Shown here piece by piece: positions 54,679 through 63,074 of a DNA stretch of 64,000 nt. This DNA comes from Microbaculum sp051390635 (GTDB lineage: Bacteria; Pseudomonadota; Alphaproteobacteria; Rhizobiales; Tepidamorphaceae): positions 620,001 to 684,000 of the forward strand of contig NZ_JBPODT010000004.1 in assembly GCF_051390635.1 (NCBI RefSeq). Reading direction: 5' to 3'. A program made the position numbers and the translations under genes. Each line of letters starts with the position of its first letter. The stretch's first letter is position 1. The notes under the pieces were generated by a model. The model made no database searches. It was not told where the DNA came from and was given only the letters and a program-made list of their open reading frames with translations.

Positions 54679-55224
54679 TCACCCGGAACACCAGCCCTTG
54701 CGCCCGGCCCCGCCATAGGGCCGGGCATCGCCGCTTGCCAGCATCACCGCCGCCAGGTCGCGGCCGTCGCCCAGGCGCACGTCGGCGAGCACGCGGCCAT
54801 GGTACTTGTCGCCCGAAATGCGCCACAGCGTGACCGGTCCCGCCGCCACCGCGGCGGCGGCGCGGCGCGTGGCCGCCCGGGCGCGACGCGTCTCCTCGGC
54901 GCAGCGGCCGCGCAGCTCCGGCGCGTCGATGCCGCGCACCCGCACCAGCACATGCACGTCCTGGCCCAGCCAGACCCGGGCCGTGACCGCGATGGTGTCG
55001 CCGTCGACGACCCGCTCCACCCGCGCGGCGACCGGCCCCGGCAGCGTCTCGGCGGCGGTGGCGGTCGCCACCCAGCCGGTCGCCGCCCATATGGGCGCCA
55101 CCCAGGCGGGGGCCACCCCAGCGGGGGCCAGCCAAGCGGCTGCCGCCCATGTGACGGCCATCCACAGGGCCGCCGTCACGACGGCGACGGGGAGCGACAG
55201 GGCGAGGCGCGCGACTCGGTGCAT
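54679..55224 (-). CDS. thermonuclease (SNase-like) family protein
   Basis: 181 residues. The nuclease fold is clear from ~65 on: VVDGDTIAV carries the metal Asp, RVRGIDAPELRG the catalytic Arg and Asp, KYHGRVLADV the second Arg, and ARPYGGAGRKGWC the end of the domain. The N-terminus is a signal/anchor helix followed by an odd Ala-Trp-Pro-Val tract (residues ~23-48) encoded by a 15-bp tandem repeat. A secreted or membrane-anchored nuclease is likely. Confidence 0.85.
   Translation of the reverse strand: MHRVARLALSLPVAVVTAALWMAVTWAAAAWLAPAGVAPAWVAPIWAATGWVATATAAETLPGPVAARVERVVDGDTIAVTARVWLGQDVHVLVRVRGIDAPELRGRCAEETRRARAATRRAAAAVAAGPVTLWRISGDKYHGRVLADVRLGDGRDLAAVMLASGDARPYGGAGRKGWCSG
55097..55156. 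repeat. 15-bp in-frame tandem repeat in the nuclease gene
   Basis: Four diverging copies beginning GCCACCC, GCCACCCC, GCCAGCC and GCCGCCC at 55097, 55112, 55127 and 55142. They encode a five-residue repeat rich in Ala, Trp, Pro and Val after the anchor helix. Confidence 0.8.
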
Positions 55225-55541
55225 GTCTCACGCATAGGAACAAAACCGGAACATGTCCAGATTTTATTCCTAAATGTGCGCTTTGCAGCACGGTAAGACT
55301 ATTTCGCTAGAATAGACAGGCCAGCGTAAGGTTCGCGCGGGGGCTTTGGATTCGATTAGGTATCGAGGCGAACCATCGAGTGCGCCCACTTTGGGAGCGG
55401 GATGGAAGAGCCGACATTAAACCGGCGGTCGACGACATGGCAAAAGCTGGAATGCTGCTATGCGCATCATTCCAGCTCAGGGGCTATATGACATCACGAT
55501 GACATCATGCACCGCAGTTTCTCCTAAACATCGCTGGGGTG
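55225..55541. other. AT-richer non-coding gap
   Basis: About 317 bp between the nuclease gene and a small minus-strand gene. Apart from the hairpin at 55445-55477 and a GATGACATCA/GACATCACGA direct repeat near 55490-55506, no gene or RNA was recognised. Composition is clearly less GC-rich than the flanks. Confidence 0.5.
55445..55477 (-). terminator. hairpin terminator for the 64-residue gene
   Basis: Perfect 10-bp arms AGCTGGAATG / CATTCCAGCT with a 13-nt loop. Read on the minus strand the stem is followed by TTTTG. It lies 64 bases beyond the stop of the small minus-strand gene. Confidence 0.55.
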
Positions 55542-55736
55542 CTATGTCTTGCTGGCGATCGCCTTAAGCGTTGAATTAATACCTTCGATTGCCTCACGAA
55601 TTTTGTACAATTGGAAAGCCGCGTATTCGGTGGCGTTCGCAATGCGCATATCAGAATCAGGGTATGCGTTAGGTGAATAATTCGGATTGAATTCGGCATT
55701 CATTGTATTATTCCATCGTTCTTCGTTAGTTGCCAT
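55542..55736 (-). CDS. small hydrophilic protein of unknown function
   Basis: 64 residues from ATG 55736, preceded by AGGGGAAA. It is Asn/Ala/Tyr-rich at the N-terminus (NEERWNNTMNAEFNPNY) and ends in a probable amphipathic helix (AAFQLYKIREAIEGINSTLKAI). No family recognised. A fitting Shine-Dalgarno and a terminator hairpin downstream support it being expressed. Confidence 0.55.
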   Translation of the reverse strand: MATNEERWNNTMNAEFNPNYSPNAYPDSDMRIANATEYAAFQLYKIREAIEGINSTLKAIASKT

Positions 55737-55827
55737 TATATTTCCCCTATCGGCAAGGGTGCCTGTCTGGCTTTTCATGTTCTTTATTTTGCTCCATCCT
55801 ACGGTCACTTTGCTCGTGGAGGAAGCG

Positions 55828-56148
55828 ATGAACGACAGCGGGGTTGGCGGGGAACTAAGCGGCTTGAAACATACACAAGCCGTATTGATCGCCGCGATAG
55901 GCATCGTTGGAGCTGGATTGTGGACGGCTTTCTTCTACCAAGCGAGCCGCATTGACGGCTTGTCTTTGCGCGTCGATGCCGTAGTCGACACGCAGGGAGA
56001 CATGCGCGCAGATATAGCCGTAATCCGCGAGAAAGCGTCTAATATAGAACAAGATATATTTGATATGAAACGCGATATAGCTGAAATAAAGCAATTTCTT
56101 ATCCCGGCTTCCGCGCCCCCAAGAAACCTACCTAGGAAAGTTGAGTAG
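55828..56148 (+). CDS. small membrane-anchored coiled-coil protein
   Basis: 106 residues from ATG 55828 with GGAGGA upstream. One hydrophobic helix (AVLIAAIGIVGAGLWTAFFY) is followed by a heptad-patterned coiled coil (LSLRVDAVVDTQGDMRADIA, then IEQDIFDMKRDIAEIKQFL). This layout is common in phage and mobile-element small proteins. Divergent from the 64-residue gene across 91 bp; both lie in a low-GC patch. Confidence 0.65.
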   Translation: MNDSGVGGELSGLKHTQAVLIAAIGIVGAGLWTAFFYQASRIDGLSLRVDAVVDTQGDMRADIAVIREKASNIEQDIFDMKRDIAEIKQFLIPASAPPRNLPRKVE

Positions 56149-56200
56149 TGTGGCTTTTCTTTTCCAGCGCCTTAATGGTCTCGCCTGATCCGCCCCCCGG

Positions 56201-57115
56201 CTACAGCCGATAAATCCGCACCGCGTTGTCGTGGAACAGCTTGCGCTGCTCGGCGAGAGGAAGATCGGAAACGGCGGCGCGAAAGCCGTCGAAGATGGTG
56301 GTGAAGGGGGCGGCGAGGCGGTCGACGGGGTAGTTGCTGGCGAACAGGCAGCGGTCGGTGCCGAAGATCGCGATGGCGTCGCGGATGACCGGGCCGTTGG
56401 CCGCCACCGTCCAGGGCCGGCCCGGCAGGCCTAGGCCGGAGATCTTCAGCGCCACATTGGGCCGGGCGGCGGCCGTCTCCAGTGCCGCGCGCCAGCCGGC
56501 GAGCGCCTCGGCGGAGCGGTCGGCGGGCAGGCCGGTGTGGTTGACGATGACGGGGATCGCCGGAAAGTCGGCGGCAAGCTCCGCGGCGGCGTCGAGATGC
56601 CACCACGGCGTCTGCAGGTCGTAGGAAAAGCCGTGCCGTTCGAGCAGGGCGTAACCCGCGCGCCATCGCGGATCGTCCATCGAACCCCGTGCGCCGCGTA
56701 CGGCGTCCCGCGGGCGGGCGGCGGCGGCGGGCTTGTGGCGGATGCCGCGCATGAGCGGGCTTCGCGCGTGGCCGGCCAGCACGTCGGCGATATCGGCGCG
56801 GTCCGGCTCGGCATGGCCGATCAGCGCGCTCGGCAGCCCGTGCCTGGCGGCGACGCCCTCCAGCCAGCGCGTCTCGGCGACCGGATCGGCGCGGTCCCAC
56901 TCCGCCTCCATGTGCACCGTCCCGACGACCCGGTTCGGCCCGATGTCGCGGCGGTAGTCCGGCGGCAGGTAGTTGCGCTTCAGCGCCGAATAGTCGCCAT
57001 AGCGGAACGGGATCGGCTCGGGATCGCAGAGCCAGGGATAGTAGTTTTTGTCCAGGTCCCAGAAATGCTGGTGGGCGTCGATGATCGGCAGGTCGGCGGC
57101 CGTCTCCTCGGTCAT
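56201..57115 (-). CDS. amidohydrolase family protein (TIM-barrel metal hydrolase)
   Basis: 304 residues. It opens with the metal motif IIDAHQHFWD and carries VIVNHTGLP and the late catalytic Asp region FASNYPVDR, placing it with the COG3618 lactone/dicarboxylate hydrolases. ATG 57115 is chosen because GAGGA sits eight bases upstream; the longer frame runs through the 15-bp repeat and encodes a DSNGADSNGAMETGAMET tract. Probably hydrolyses a lactone or decarboxylates a cyclic substrate. Divergent from the dehydrogenase at 57270. Confidence 0.85.
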   Translation of the reverse strand: MTEETAADLPIIDAHQHFWDLDKNYYPWLCDPEPIPFRYGDYSALKRNYLPPDYRRDIGPNRVVGTVHMEAEWDRADPVAETRWLEGVAARHGLPSALIGHAEPDRADIADVLAGHARSPLMRGIRHKPAAAARPRDAVRGARGSMDDPRWRAGYALLERHGFSYDLQTPWWHLDAAAELAADFPAIPVIVNHTGLPADRSAEALAGWRAALETAAARPNVALKISGLGLPGRPWTVAANGPVIRDAIAIFGTDRCLFASNYPVDRLAAPFTTIFDGFRAAVSDLPLAEQRKLFHDNAVRIYRL

Positions 57116-57167
57116 CGCCATTTCCTCGACCGGTCCCCTCGTTGTTTCCATGGCCCCCGTTTCCATC

Positions 57168-57211
57168 GCCCCGTTGCTATCGGCCCCGTTGCTATCGCCC
57201 TGTTGCCATCG
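57168..57211. repeat. 15-bp tandem repeat between divergent genes
   Basis: GCCCCGTTGCTATCG at 57168-57182 and 57183-57197 (identical), plus a degenerate third copy at 57198-57211 and a decayed one before. It lies in the amidohydrolase/dehydrogenase promoter gap. Confidence 0.88.
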
Positions 57212-57269
57212 GGCGCACGATGCACCGTAATGCATACATTGTGCGGCTGCACGCCAAGAGGGAATGGCC

Positions 57270-58166
57270 ATGAGCGAAACGGTGGGATTCATCGGGCTGG
57301 GCCTGATGGGGGAAGGGTTCACGCGCCGGCTGATCGACACCGGGCGCCGGGTGGTCGGCTACGATATCGACCCGCGCCGGACCAAGGCGGCCGCCGGCTG
57401 GGGTGTCGAGGCGGCGGCGTCGCCGGCCGATGTCGCGGCGCGGGCCGACACGGTGCTCGTCTGCGTGCTCAACACGGCGGCCGTCGCCGACGTCATCGCT
57501 GGTGACAACGGTATCGCGACGGCCGCCGCCAACGGCGGGGGGCTGGAGGGCAAGGTGCTGGTCGATCATTCGACCACCGAGATCGCGGCGACGCTGGACC
57601 TCGCGGCCGTGCTCGCCGAGCGCACCGGCATGGCCTTCGTCGACGCGCCGGTGTCGGGCGGGCCCGACGCCGCGCGTGCCGGCACGCTGGCGATCATGGC
57701 GGGCGGGGACCTGCACGCGATCAGCCGGATCGACCCGCTGATGACCGATCTCGGCACGCTGACGCATATGGGCCCGGTCAGCGCGGGCCAGGCGACCAAG
57801 CTGGTCAACCAGACCATCGTGCTGACAAACTACTGCGTGCTGGCCGAGGCGCTGCGGCTGGCCGAGGCGCACGGCGTCGACACCGGCAGGATCCCCCAGG
57901 CGCTGGCCACCGGCTATGCCGGCTCCAACCTGCTGCCGGTCGCCTTCGAGCGGATGGTCGCCAGGGACTTCGTGCCGCGCGGCTATGCCCGGCAGGTGCT
58001 GAAGGATCTGGAGATGGTCAACGAGGACGCCCGCCATCACCACGTGGCGATGCCGATGGTGGCGCAGGCGCTGACGCTCTACCGGATGATGATCGCCGCG
58101 GGAAAGGCGGATCTCGACGGCACGGCGATCGTTGAGATGCTGCCGGAGATCCTGCCGGGCCACTAG
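57270..58166 (+). CDS. beta-hydroxyacid dehydrogenase (3-hydroxyisobutyrate dehydrogenase-like)
   Basis: 298 residues from ATG 57270, with AAGAGGG eight bases upstream; an ATG six bases earlier is too close to that site. FIGLGLMGEGFTRRL is the NAD motif, VDAPVSGGPDAARAG the substrate motif, and the catalytic Lys is in GQATKLVNQ. It oxidises a beta-hydroxyacid such as 3-hydroxyisobutyrate or tartronate semialdehyde; which one is unclear. The stop lies in a 13-bp duplication. Confidence 0.88.
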   Translation: MSETVGFIGLGLMGEGFTRRLIDTGRRVVGYDIDPRRTKAAAGWGVEAAASPADVAARADTVLVCVLNTAAVADVIAGDNGIATAAANGGGLEGKVLVDHSTTEIAATLDLAAVLAERTGMAFVDAPVSGGPDAARAGTLAIMAGGDLHAISRIDPLMTDLGTLTHMGPVSAGQATKLVNQTIVLTNYCVLAEALRLAEAHGVDTGRIPQALATGYAGSNLLPVAFERMVARDFVPRGYARQVLKDLEMVNEDARHHHVAMPMVAQALTLYRMMIAAGKADLDGTAIVEMLPEILPGH

Positions 58167-58183
58167 TGGCGGCCACTCGTGGC
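58158..58183. repeat. 13-bp tandem duplication over a stop codon
   Basis: GGCCACTAGTGGC (58158-58170) includes the TAG stop; GGCCACTCGTGGC (58171-58183) follows with one change. Each unit is itself nearly palindromic. Confidence 0.85.
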
Positions 58184-58261
58184 AGGCCACCAGGCGCGCA
58201 GATAGCGGGCGCCGAAACGGCGTCGAATCGGTGCCGAAACGATCCCGAGACGGGGGCGCCG

Positions 58262-58468
58262 TCAGAAATCGCTGGCGATTCCCTTCTTTTCCCAGTCGCC
58301 GTAGCGGGTCGGCTCGGGGCCCCGCGGCCCGTTATATTCCGTCGGCCGCTCCTGCGCCTTTTGCGCGGCGCGGCGCGCCTCGGCCTCGGCCAGCGCGCGT
58401 TCGGCGGCCTCCTGGCGCCGTTTTTCCTTTATTTCGTCGCTGGTTTCGTTACGCGTGGCGTCGTTCAT
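58262..58468 (-). CDS. DUF1674 protein, succinate dehydrogenase assembly factor 4-like
   Basis: A 68-residue protein with a charged helical N-terminal half and the conserved C-terminus PEPTRYGDWEKKGIASDF, the SdhAF4/DUF1674 signature. The mitochondrial relative helps flavinylated SdhA assemble into complex II. In alphaproteobacteria it is commonly beside rsmB and htpX, as here. ATG 58468 chosen. Confidence 0.88.
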   Translation of the reverse strand: MNDATRNETSDEIKEKRRQEAAERALAEAEARRAAQKAQERPTEYNGPRGPEPTRYGDWEKKGIASDF

Positions 58469-58531
58469 CGCGATTCGGTCTCGTCTTGTCGCCGGAGGGG
58501 ATCGAACCAACATATAGGACGCAGATCGCCT

Positions 58532-58570
58532 GCGGAGGCAAACCGCGGAGGCAAACCGGGGAGGAAAACC
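58532..58570. repeat. 13-bp tandem repeat before htpX, three copies
   Basis: GCGGAGGCAAACC at 58532-58544 and 58545-58557 (identical) and GGGGAGGAAAACC at 58558-58570, in the SdhAF4/htpX divergent gap. Confidence 0.9.
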
Positions 58571-58641
58571 CGGGACACAAATCCATAGGGATCAATCCGC
58601 GGCAGCGCGCAGACACCGGACCAACACAGGCCAGGGAACCC

Positions 58642-59634
58642 ATGTCGGGCTATTTCAGGACAGCCATTCTTCTCGCCGCGATGACGGCGCTGTTCATGGG
58701 CGTCGGCTACCTCCTCGGCGGCAGCGGCGGCATGATCATCGCCTTCGTGGTGGCGCTGGGCATGAACGCGTTCAGCTACTGGAACGCCGACAAGGTCGTC
58801 TTGAAGATGTACAAGGCGCACGAGGTCGACGAGGCCACCGCGCCCGAGTTCCACGCGATGGTGCGCGACCTGGCGCGGAACGCCGACCTGCCGATGCCGA
58901 AGGTCTACATCATCGACGATCCGCAGCCGAACGCGTTCGCCACCGGGCGCAACCCCAGCAACGCCGCCGTCGCCGCGACCACCGGCATCCTGCAGACGCT
59001 GTCCTACGAGGAACTGGCCGGCGTGATGGCGCACGAACTGGCGCACGTGAAGCACCACGACACGCTGATCATGACGGTGACGGCGACGATCGCCGGTGCG
59101 ATCTCGATGCTCGCCAACTTCGCGCTGTTCTTCGGCGGCAACCGCAACAGCAACATGGGCTTCATCGGCACGCTGGCGCTGATGATCCTGGCGCCGCTGG
59201 CGGCCGCGCTGGTGCAGATGGCGATCTCGCGCTCGCGCGAATACGAGGCCGACCGGATGGGCGCGGAGATCTGCGGCCAGCCGCTGTGGCTCGCCTCGGC
59301 GCTGGGCAAGATCGCCGGCGGCGTCCGCCGCGTGCCCAGCGAGGCCGCCGAGCGCAATCCGGCGACCGCGCACATGTTCATCATCAACCCGCTGCACGGC
59401 GAGCGCATGGACAACCTGTTCTCCACCCACCCGGCGACCGAAAACCGCATCGCCAAGCTGCAGGAGATGGCAGCCGGGATGGGAAGCGGCATGGGTGGCG
59501 GTTATACGCAGGCTTATGACGATGCCGGATCCTCGGGCGGCCCGTCCGGCGGATATGCGGGCGGTTCCGCTCGCGGGACGGGCGGCAGCGTGCCCAATGC
59601 CGGGTCGCGGCCCGGCGCCGGTCCGTGGGGCTGA
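58642..59634 (+). CDS. htpX: zinc metalloprotease HtpX
   Basis: A 330-residue M48 membrane protease for quality control of inner-membrane proteins. It starts MSGYFRTAILLAAMTALFMG, has HELAH as zinc motif near residue 135 and SREYEADRMGAE with the third ligand. There are about four membrane helices. The last ~40 residues are a Gly/Ser-rich tail, longer than in enterobacteria. The frame is open upstream but ATG 58642 matches family starts. Confidence 0.95.
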   Translation: MSGYFRTAILLAAMTALFMGVGYLLGGSGGMIIAFVVALGMNAFSYWNADKVVLKMYKAHEVDEATAPEFHAMVRDLARNADLPMPKVYIIDDPQPNAFATGRNPSNAAVAATTGILQTLSYEELAGVMAHELAHVKHHDTLIMTVTATIAGAISMLANFALFFGGNRNSNMGFIGTLALMILAPLAAALVQMAISRSREYEADRMGAEICGQPLWLASALGKIAGGVRRVPSEAAERNPATAHMFIINPLHGERMDNLFSTHPATENRIAKLQEMAAGMGSGMGGGYTQAYDDAGSSGGPSGGYAGGSARGTGGSVPNAGSRPGAGPWG

Positions 59635-59643
59635 TCGCGCACC

Positions 59644-61005
59644 GTGAGCACTCCCCGTAGAAGACAGAAACCGGCGCGCGAGCCGGCCGGGCTCGCCGCG
59701 CGGCGCATCGCCGTCGAGATCGTCGACGACGCGCTCCACCGGCGCCAGACGCTGGACGCCGCCCTCGATGTCGAGCACGGCCAGGCCGGCCTCGCCGCGC
59801 TGGAGCCGCGCGACCGCGCCTTCGTCAAGGTGCTGGCGACCGAGACGATCCGCCGGCACGGCCAGATCCGCGCCCTCTTGAGCGCCTATCTCGACAAGCC
59901 GCTGCCGAAATCGGCCGGCCGGACGATGGCGATCCTCGAGGTCGGCGCCTGCCAGATCCTGTTCCTCGACGTGCCCGCGCACGCCGTCGTCGATACCGCC
60001 GTGGGCCTTGCCGCGGCCGACCGGGCGGGGCGGCACTTCCGCGGCCTCGTCAACGCGGTCCTGCGCCGGGTCGCGGGCGATCGCGAGGCGCTGCTGGCCC
60101 GCCCCGACGGGGTCCGCGCGACCGCGCCGGACTGGCTGGCGCAGCGCTGGATCGCGGCCTATGGCGCCGACACGGCGCAGGCGATCATGGCCGCACATCT
60201 GGCCGAGCCGCCGCTCGACCTGACGGTGAAATCGGATCCGCAGGGCTGGGCCGACCAGCTCGGCGGCGCGGCGCTGCCGACCGGCTCGGTGCGCATTCCC
60301 AAGGCCGGCGACATTGCCGCGCTGCCGGGATTCGGGGACGGCGCGTGGTGGGTGCAGGATGTCGCCGCGGCGCTGCCGGCGCGGCTGCTCGGCGACGTCG
60401 CCGGGCTGCGGGTCGCCGATATCTGCGCCGCGCCGGGCGGCAAGACGGCGCAGCTGGCGGCCGCCGGGGCGTCGGTCACCGCGGTCGACCGGTCCGCCTC
60501 TCGCATGGCCCGGCTGGAGGCCAATCTCGTCCGGCTCGGCCTCGCCGCCGAACCGGTCGTCGCCGACGCGGCGGCCTGGGAGCCGGGAACCCGCTTCGAC
60601 GCGATCCTACTCGACGCGCCGTGCTCGGCGACCGGAACGCTGCGGCGCCATCCCGATATCGCCTGGATCCGCCGGGAGGCGGAGATCGCCCGCCTCGCCG
60701 ACCTGCAGGGGCGGCTGCTGCGTCGGGCGTTCGACCTGGTGAACCCGGGTGGAACGGTGCTCTACGTCACCTGTTCGCTCGAGCCGGAGGAGTGCGAGGC
60801 GCAGATTTCCGCGATTCTGGGCAGCGGCCTGGCGGTCGCGCGCAAGCCGATCGCGGCGTCCGAAATCGCCGGCCTGGGTCAGTGCATCACCCCCGAGGGC
60901 GACCTGCGCACGCTGCCCTGCCACGCGCCCTGGCCCGAGGGCGTGGCCCCGGGCGACGGCGGGATGGACGGATTTTTCGCCGCCCGACTTGTCCGCACCG
61001 CCTGA
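59644..61005 (+). CDS. rsmB: RsmB/NOP2 family 16S rRNA m5C methyltransferase
   Basis: 453 residues from GTG 59644. An N-terminal NusB-like RNA-binding domain (~20-145) precedes the methyltransferase. SAM loop ICAAPGGKTAQLAAAG, catalytic Cys in LDAPCSATGTLRRHPDIAW and the release Cys in YVTCSLEPEE. It should methylate C967 of 16S rRNA (E. coli numbering). Nine bases after htpX. Confidence 0.93.
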   Translation: MSTPRRRQKPAREPAGLAARRIAVEIVDDALHRRQTLDAALDVEHGQAGLAALEPRDRAFVKVLATETIRRHGQIRALLSAYLDKPLPKSAGRTMAILEVGACQILFLDVPAHAVVDTAVGLAAADRAGRHFRGLVNAVLRRVAGDREALLARPDGVRATAPDWLAQRWIAAYGADTAQAIMAAHLAEPPLDLTVKSDPQGWADQLGGAALPTGSVRIPKAGDIAALPGFGDGAWWVQDVAAALPARLLGDVAGLRVADICAAPGGKTAQLAAAGASVTAVDRSASRMARLEANLVRLGLAAEPVVADAAAWEPGTRFDAILLDAPCSATGTLRRHPDIAWIRREAEIARLADLQGRLLRRAFDLVNPGGTVLYVTCSLEPEECEAQISAILGSGLAVARKPIAASEIAGLGQCITPEGDLRTLPCHAPWPEGVAPGDGGMDGFFAARLVRTA

Positions 61006-61048
61006 GGCGGGGCAGTCTGTCTGCGGGATTTCGAGCGGTATGCTTGCT

Positions 61049-61074
61049 TAAAAGTCAATTATATTAAACTTTTA
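61049..61074. promoter_or_regulatory. AT-rich inverted repeat upstream of the heparinase-like gene
   Basis: TAAAAGT (61049-61055) and ACTTTTA (61068-61074) flank CAATTATATTAA, which contains a -10-like TATATT. It stands out as the only AT-rich block in the 156-bp rsmB-heparinase gap and is a likely promoter or operator. Confidence 0.45.
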
Positions 61075-61120
61075 CGGACAGTATGGAGCTCGCGGGGGCT
61101 GGGCGGCACCGTGTCGCGCG

Positions 61121-61140
61121 CCCGGCGATCCCCGGCGATC
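61121..61140. repeat. 10-bp tandem duplication
   Basis: CCCGGCGATC twice, 22 bases before the heparinase-like gene start. Confidence 0.8.
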
Positions 61141-61161
61141 GAGGAAGAGTAGGCGGCGCGT

Positions 61162-63012
61162 ATGGCCGGAATTGCAATCGGCGACCGTTTGCGGATTGGC
61201 GCGATCATGGCCGGGCATCAGGTTCGCTCGATGCTCACGGCCTATGCGAGCCCGTTTTATCGCTGGCGTTTTTCCGCCGGCGCGCCGGAGCGTCTCATCG
61301 TCGCCCCGCAGGACCTGCGCACCGCCGACCCGATCATCGCCGCCGATTTCTATACCGGCCATTTCGCCCTGGCCGGCGCCGCCATCGACGTGGGCGGCAA
61401 ATCGCCGTTCTCGGCGCCGCCGCCGTCGCCGGACTGGCAGCGGGCGCTGCACGGGTTCGGCTGGCTACGCCACATGCGCGCCGCCGACACCGACCTGACG
61501 CGGCTGCACGCGCGCGCGCTGATTACCGACTGGATCGAGGACTACGGCGGCTGGGACCCGGTCGCCTGGGCGCCGGAGGTGGTGGCGCGGCGGCTGATCT
61601 CCTGGTTCAGCCACTCGCCGCTGATCCTGCGCGGCGCCGACATCGGCTTCTACCGCCGCTTCATGCGCTCGCTGGCGCGGCAGGTGCGCTATCTCATCCG
61701 CACCGCCGACGAAGCGCCGGACGGGGTCGGCCGCATGGTCGCCGTCATCGCGCTCTGCCACGCGGGCCTGTGCATGTCCGGGCGGCAGCGGCTGATGCGC
61801 CAGGCGGCGCGCTGGCTCGACGACGAACTCGTGCGCCAGGTGCTTCCCGACGGCGGGCATCTCTCGCGCAATCCCGAGGCGGTGGTGGTGCTGCTCCTGG
61901 AGCTGCTGCCGCTGCGCCAGACCTTCGCGGCGCGCGACGTGGCGCCTTCGAGCGCGCTGATGTCGGCGATCGACCGGATGATGCCGATGCTGCGCTTCTT
62001 CCGGCACGACGACGGCGCGCTGGCGCATTTCAACGGCATGGGGCCGACCTATCCCGACGTCCTCGCGACCCTGCTCGCCTACGACGAGACGCGCGGCGCG
62101 CCGGTGCTGAACGCGTCGTATTCCGGCTACCAGCGGCTCGAGGCCGGCGACACCGTCGTCATTGTCGATACCGGCGCGCCGCCGCCGCCGACGGTGAGCC
62201 GCGAAGCCCATGCCGGCTGCCTGTCCTTCGAGATGTCGGCGTCGGGGCAGCGCATCATCGTCAATTGCGGCGTTCCCGCCTTCGGCTCGGCCCAGTGGCG
62301 GGCGGTGTCGCGCGCGACCGCCGCCCATTCGACGGCGACGCTGGACGACACCTCGTCGTGCCGGTTCGCCTCCAACGCGCTCGTCCTGAAGACGCTCGGG
62401 CCGGTGATGCTGTCGGGCCCGCGCACCGTCTCGGTGGAGCGGCAGGACGCCGACGTCGTCTCGCTGGCGGCGAGCCATGACGGCTATCGCAGCGATTTCG
62501 GCATCATCCACGAGCGGCGCATGGCGGTCAGTCCGGACGGGCGCCGGGTCGAGGGCGAGGACGTGTTCTCCGCCGTCGGCGGCGGCAGCGGCAATCCGCC
62601 CTACGCGGTGCGGTTCCACCTGCACCCGCTGGTGCGGGCGAGCCGGACCCGCGACCACAACCGCGTCATCCTCGCCCCGCTGCACGGCGCGTCCTGGGAG
62701 TTCTATGCCGGCGGCGCGGACGTCGCCATCGAGGAAAGCGTCTATCTCGGCGGCCTCGACGGGCCGCGCCGCAGCGAGCAGATCGTGCTGCACGGGCGCT
62801 GCCGCCACGCCCCGCGCGTCAACTGGCGCCTGCAGCGGATCGATCCGAAGCGGCAGGCCGCCGGACGGGCGGCGGACGCGGACGAACTGCCGCTCGACGC
62901 GGAGCCGGACGCGTCCGAACCGGCGGACATGTCCGCTCCCGAAGACAATGGCAATGATGGCGGCGACGGCGGCCGCGGGGATGGCGGCGGCAATAGCGGC
63001 GGCACGGCGTGA
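61162..63012 (+). CDS. heparinase II/III family protein
   Basis: 616 residues. The N-terminal ~270 are an alpha-toroid (repeated helices with SWFSHSPLIL and RYLIRTADEAPDGVGR); the C-terminal part is the beta-sandwich heparinase II/III domain with SYSGYQRLEAGDTVVIVDTG. The last ~50 residues are a Ser/Gly/Asp-rich tail. Between rsmB and purH it occupies a position conserved in Hyphomicrobiales, so it is a lineage core gene rather than a free polysaccharide lyase; substrate unknown, possibly an envelope polysaccharide. Confidence 0.9.
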   Translation: MAGIAIGDRLRIGAIMAGHQVRSMLTAYASPFYRWRFSAGAPERLIVAPQDLRTADPIIAADFYTGHFALAGAAIDVGGKSPFSAPPPSPDWQRALHGFGWLRHMRAADTDLTRLHARALITDWIEDYGGWDPVAWAPEVVARRLISWFSHSPLILRGADIGFYRRFMRSLARQVRYLIRTADEAPDGVGRMVAVIALCHAGLCMSGRQRLMRQAARWLDDELVRQVLPDGGHLSRNPEAVVVLLLELLPLRQTFAARDVAPSSALMSAIDRMMPMLRFFRHDDGALAHFNGMGPTYPDVLATLLAYDETRGAPVLNASYSGYQRLEAGDTVVIVDTGAPPPPTVSREAHAGCLSFEMSASGQRIIVNCGVPAFGSAQWRAVSRATAAHSTATLDDTSSCRFASNALVLKTLGPVMLSGPRTVSVERQDADVVSLAASHDGYRSDFGIIHERRMAVSPDGRRVEGEDVFSAVGGGSGNPPYAVRFHLHPLVRASRTRDHNRVILAPLHGASWEFYAGGADVAIEESVYLGGLDGPRRSEQIVLHGRCRHAPRVNWRLQRIDPKRQAAGRAADADELPLDAEPDASEPADMSAPEDNGNDGGDGGRGDGGGNSGGTA

Positions 63013-63074
63013 CCTGAGCCGGCAGTCGTGCTAAGCGGCGGGCCACACGCTTTCTCCCGCTTCAGGATCTTCCG

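Noticed and set aside
52714..54745. Near-copy of the acs terminator stem inside the nuclease gene (about 54703-54742)
   Set aside because: The second copy encodes the conserved ARPYGGAGRKGWC motif of the nuclease, so the resemblance is explained by coding constraint and GC bias.
57199..57256. GntR-type operator in the amidohydrolase/dehydrogenase gap (GCACGATGCA and TGCATACATTGTGC)
   Set aside because: The arms pair only with an insertion and no regulator gene is nearby; too weak to call.
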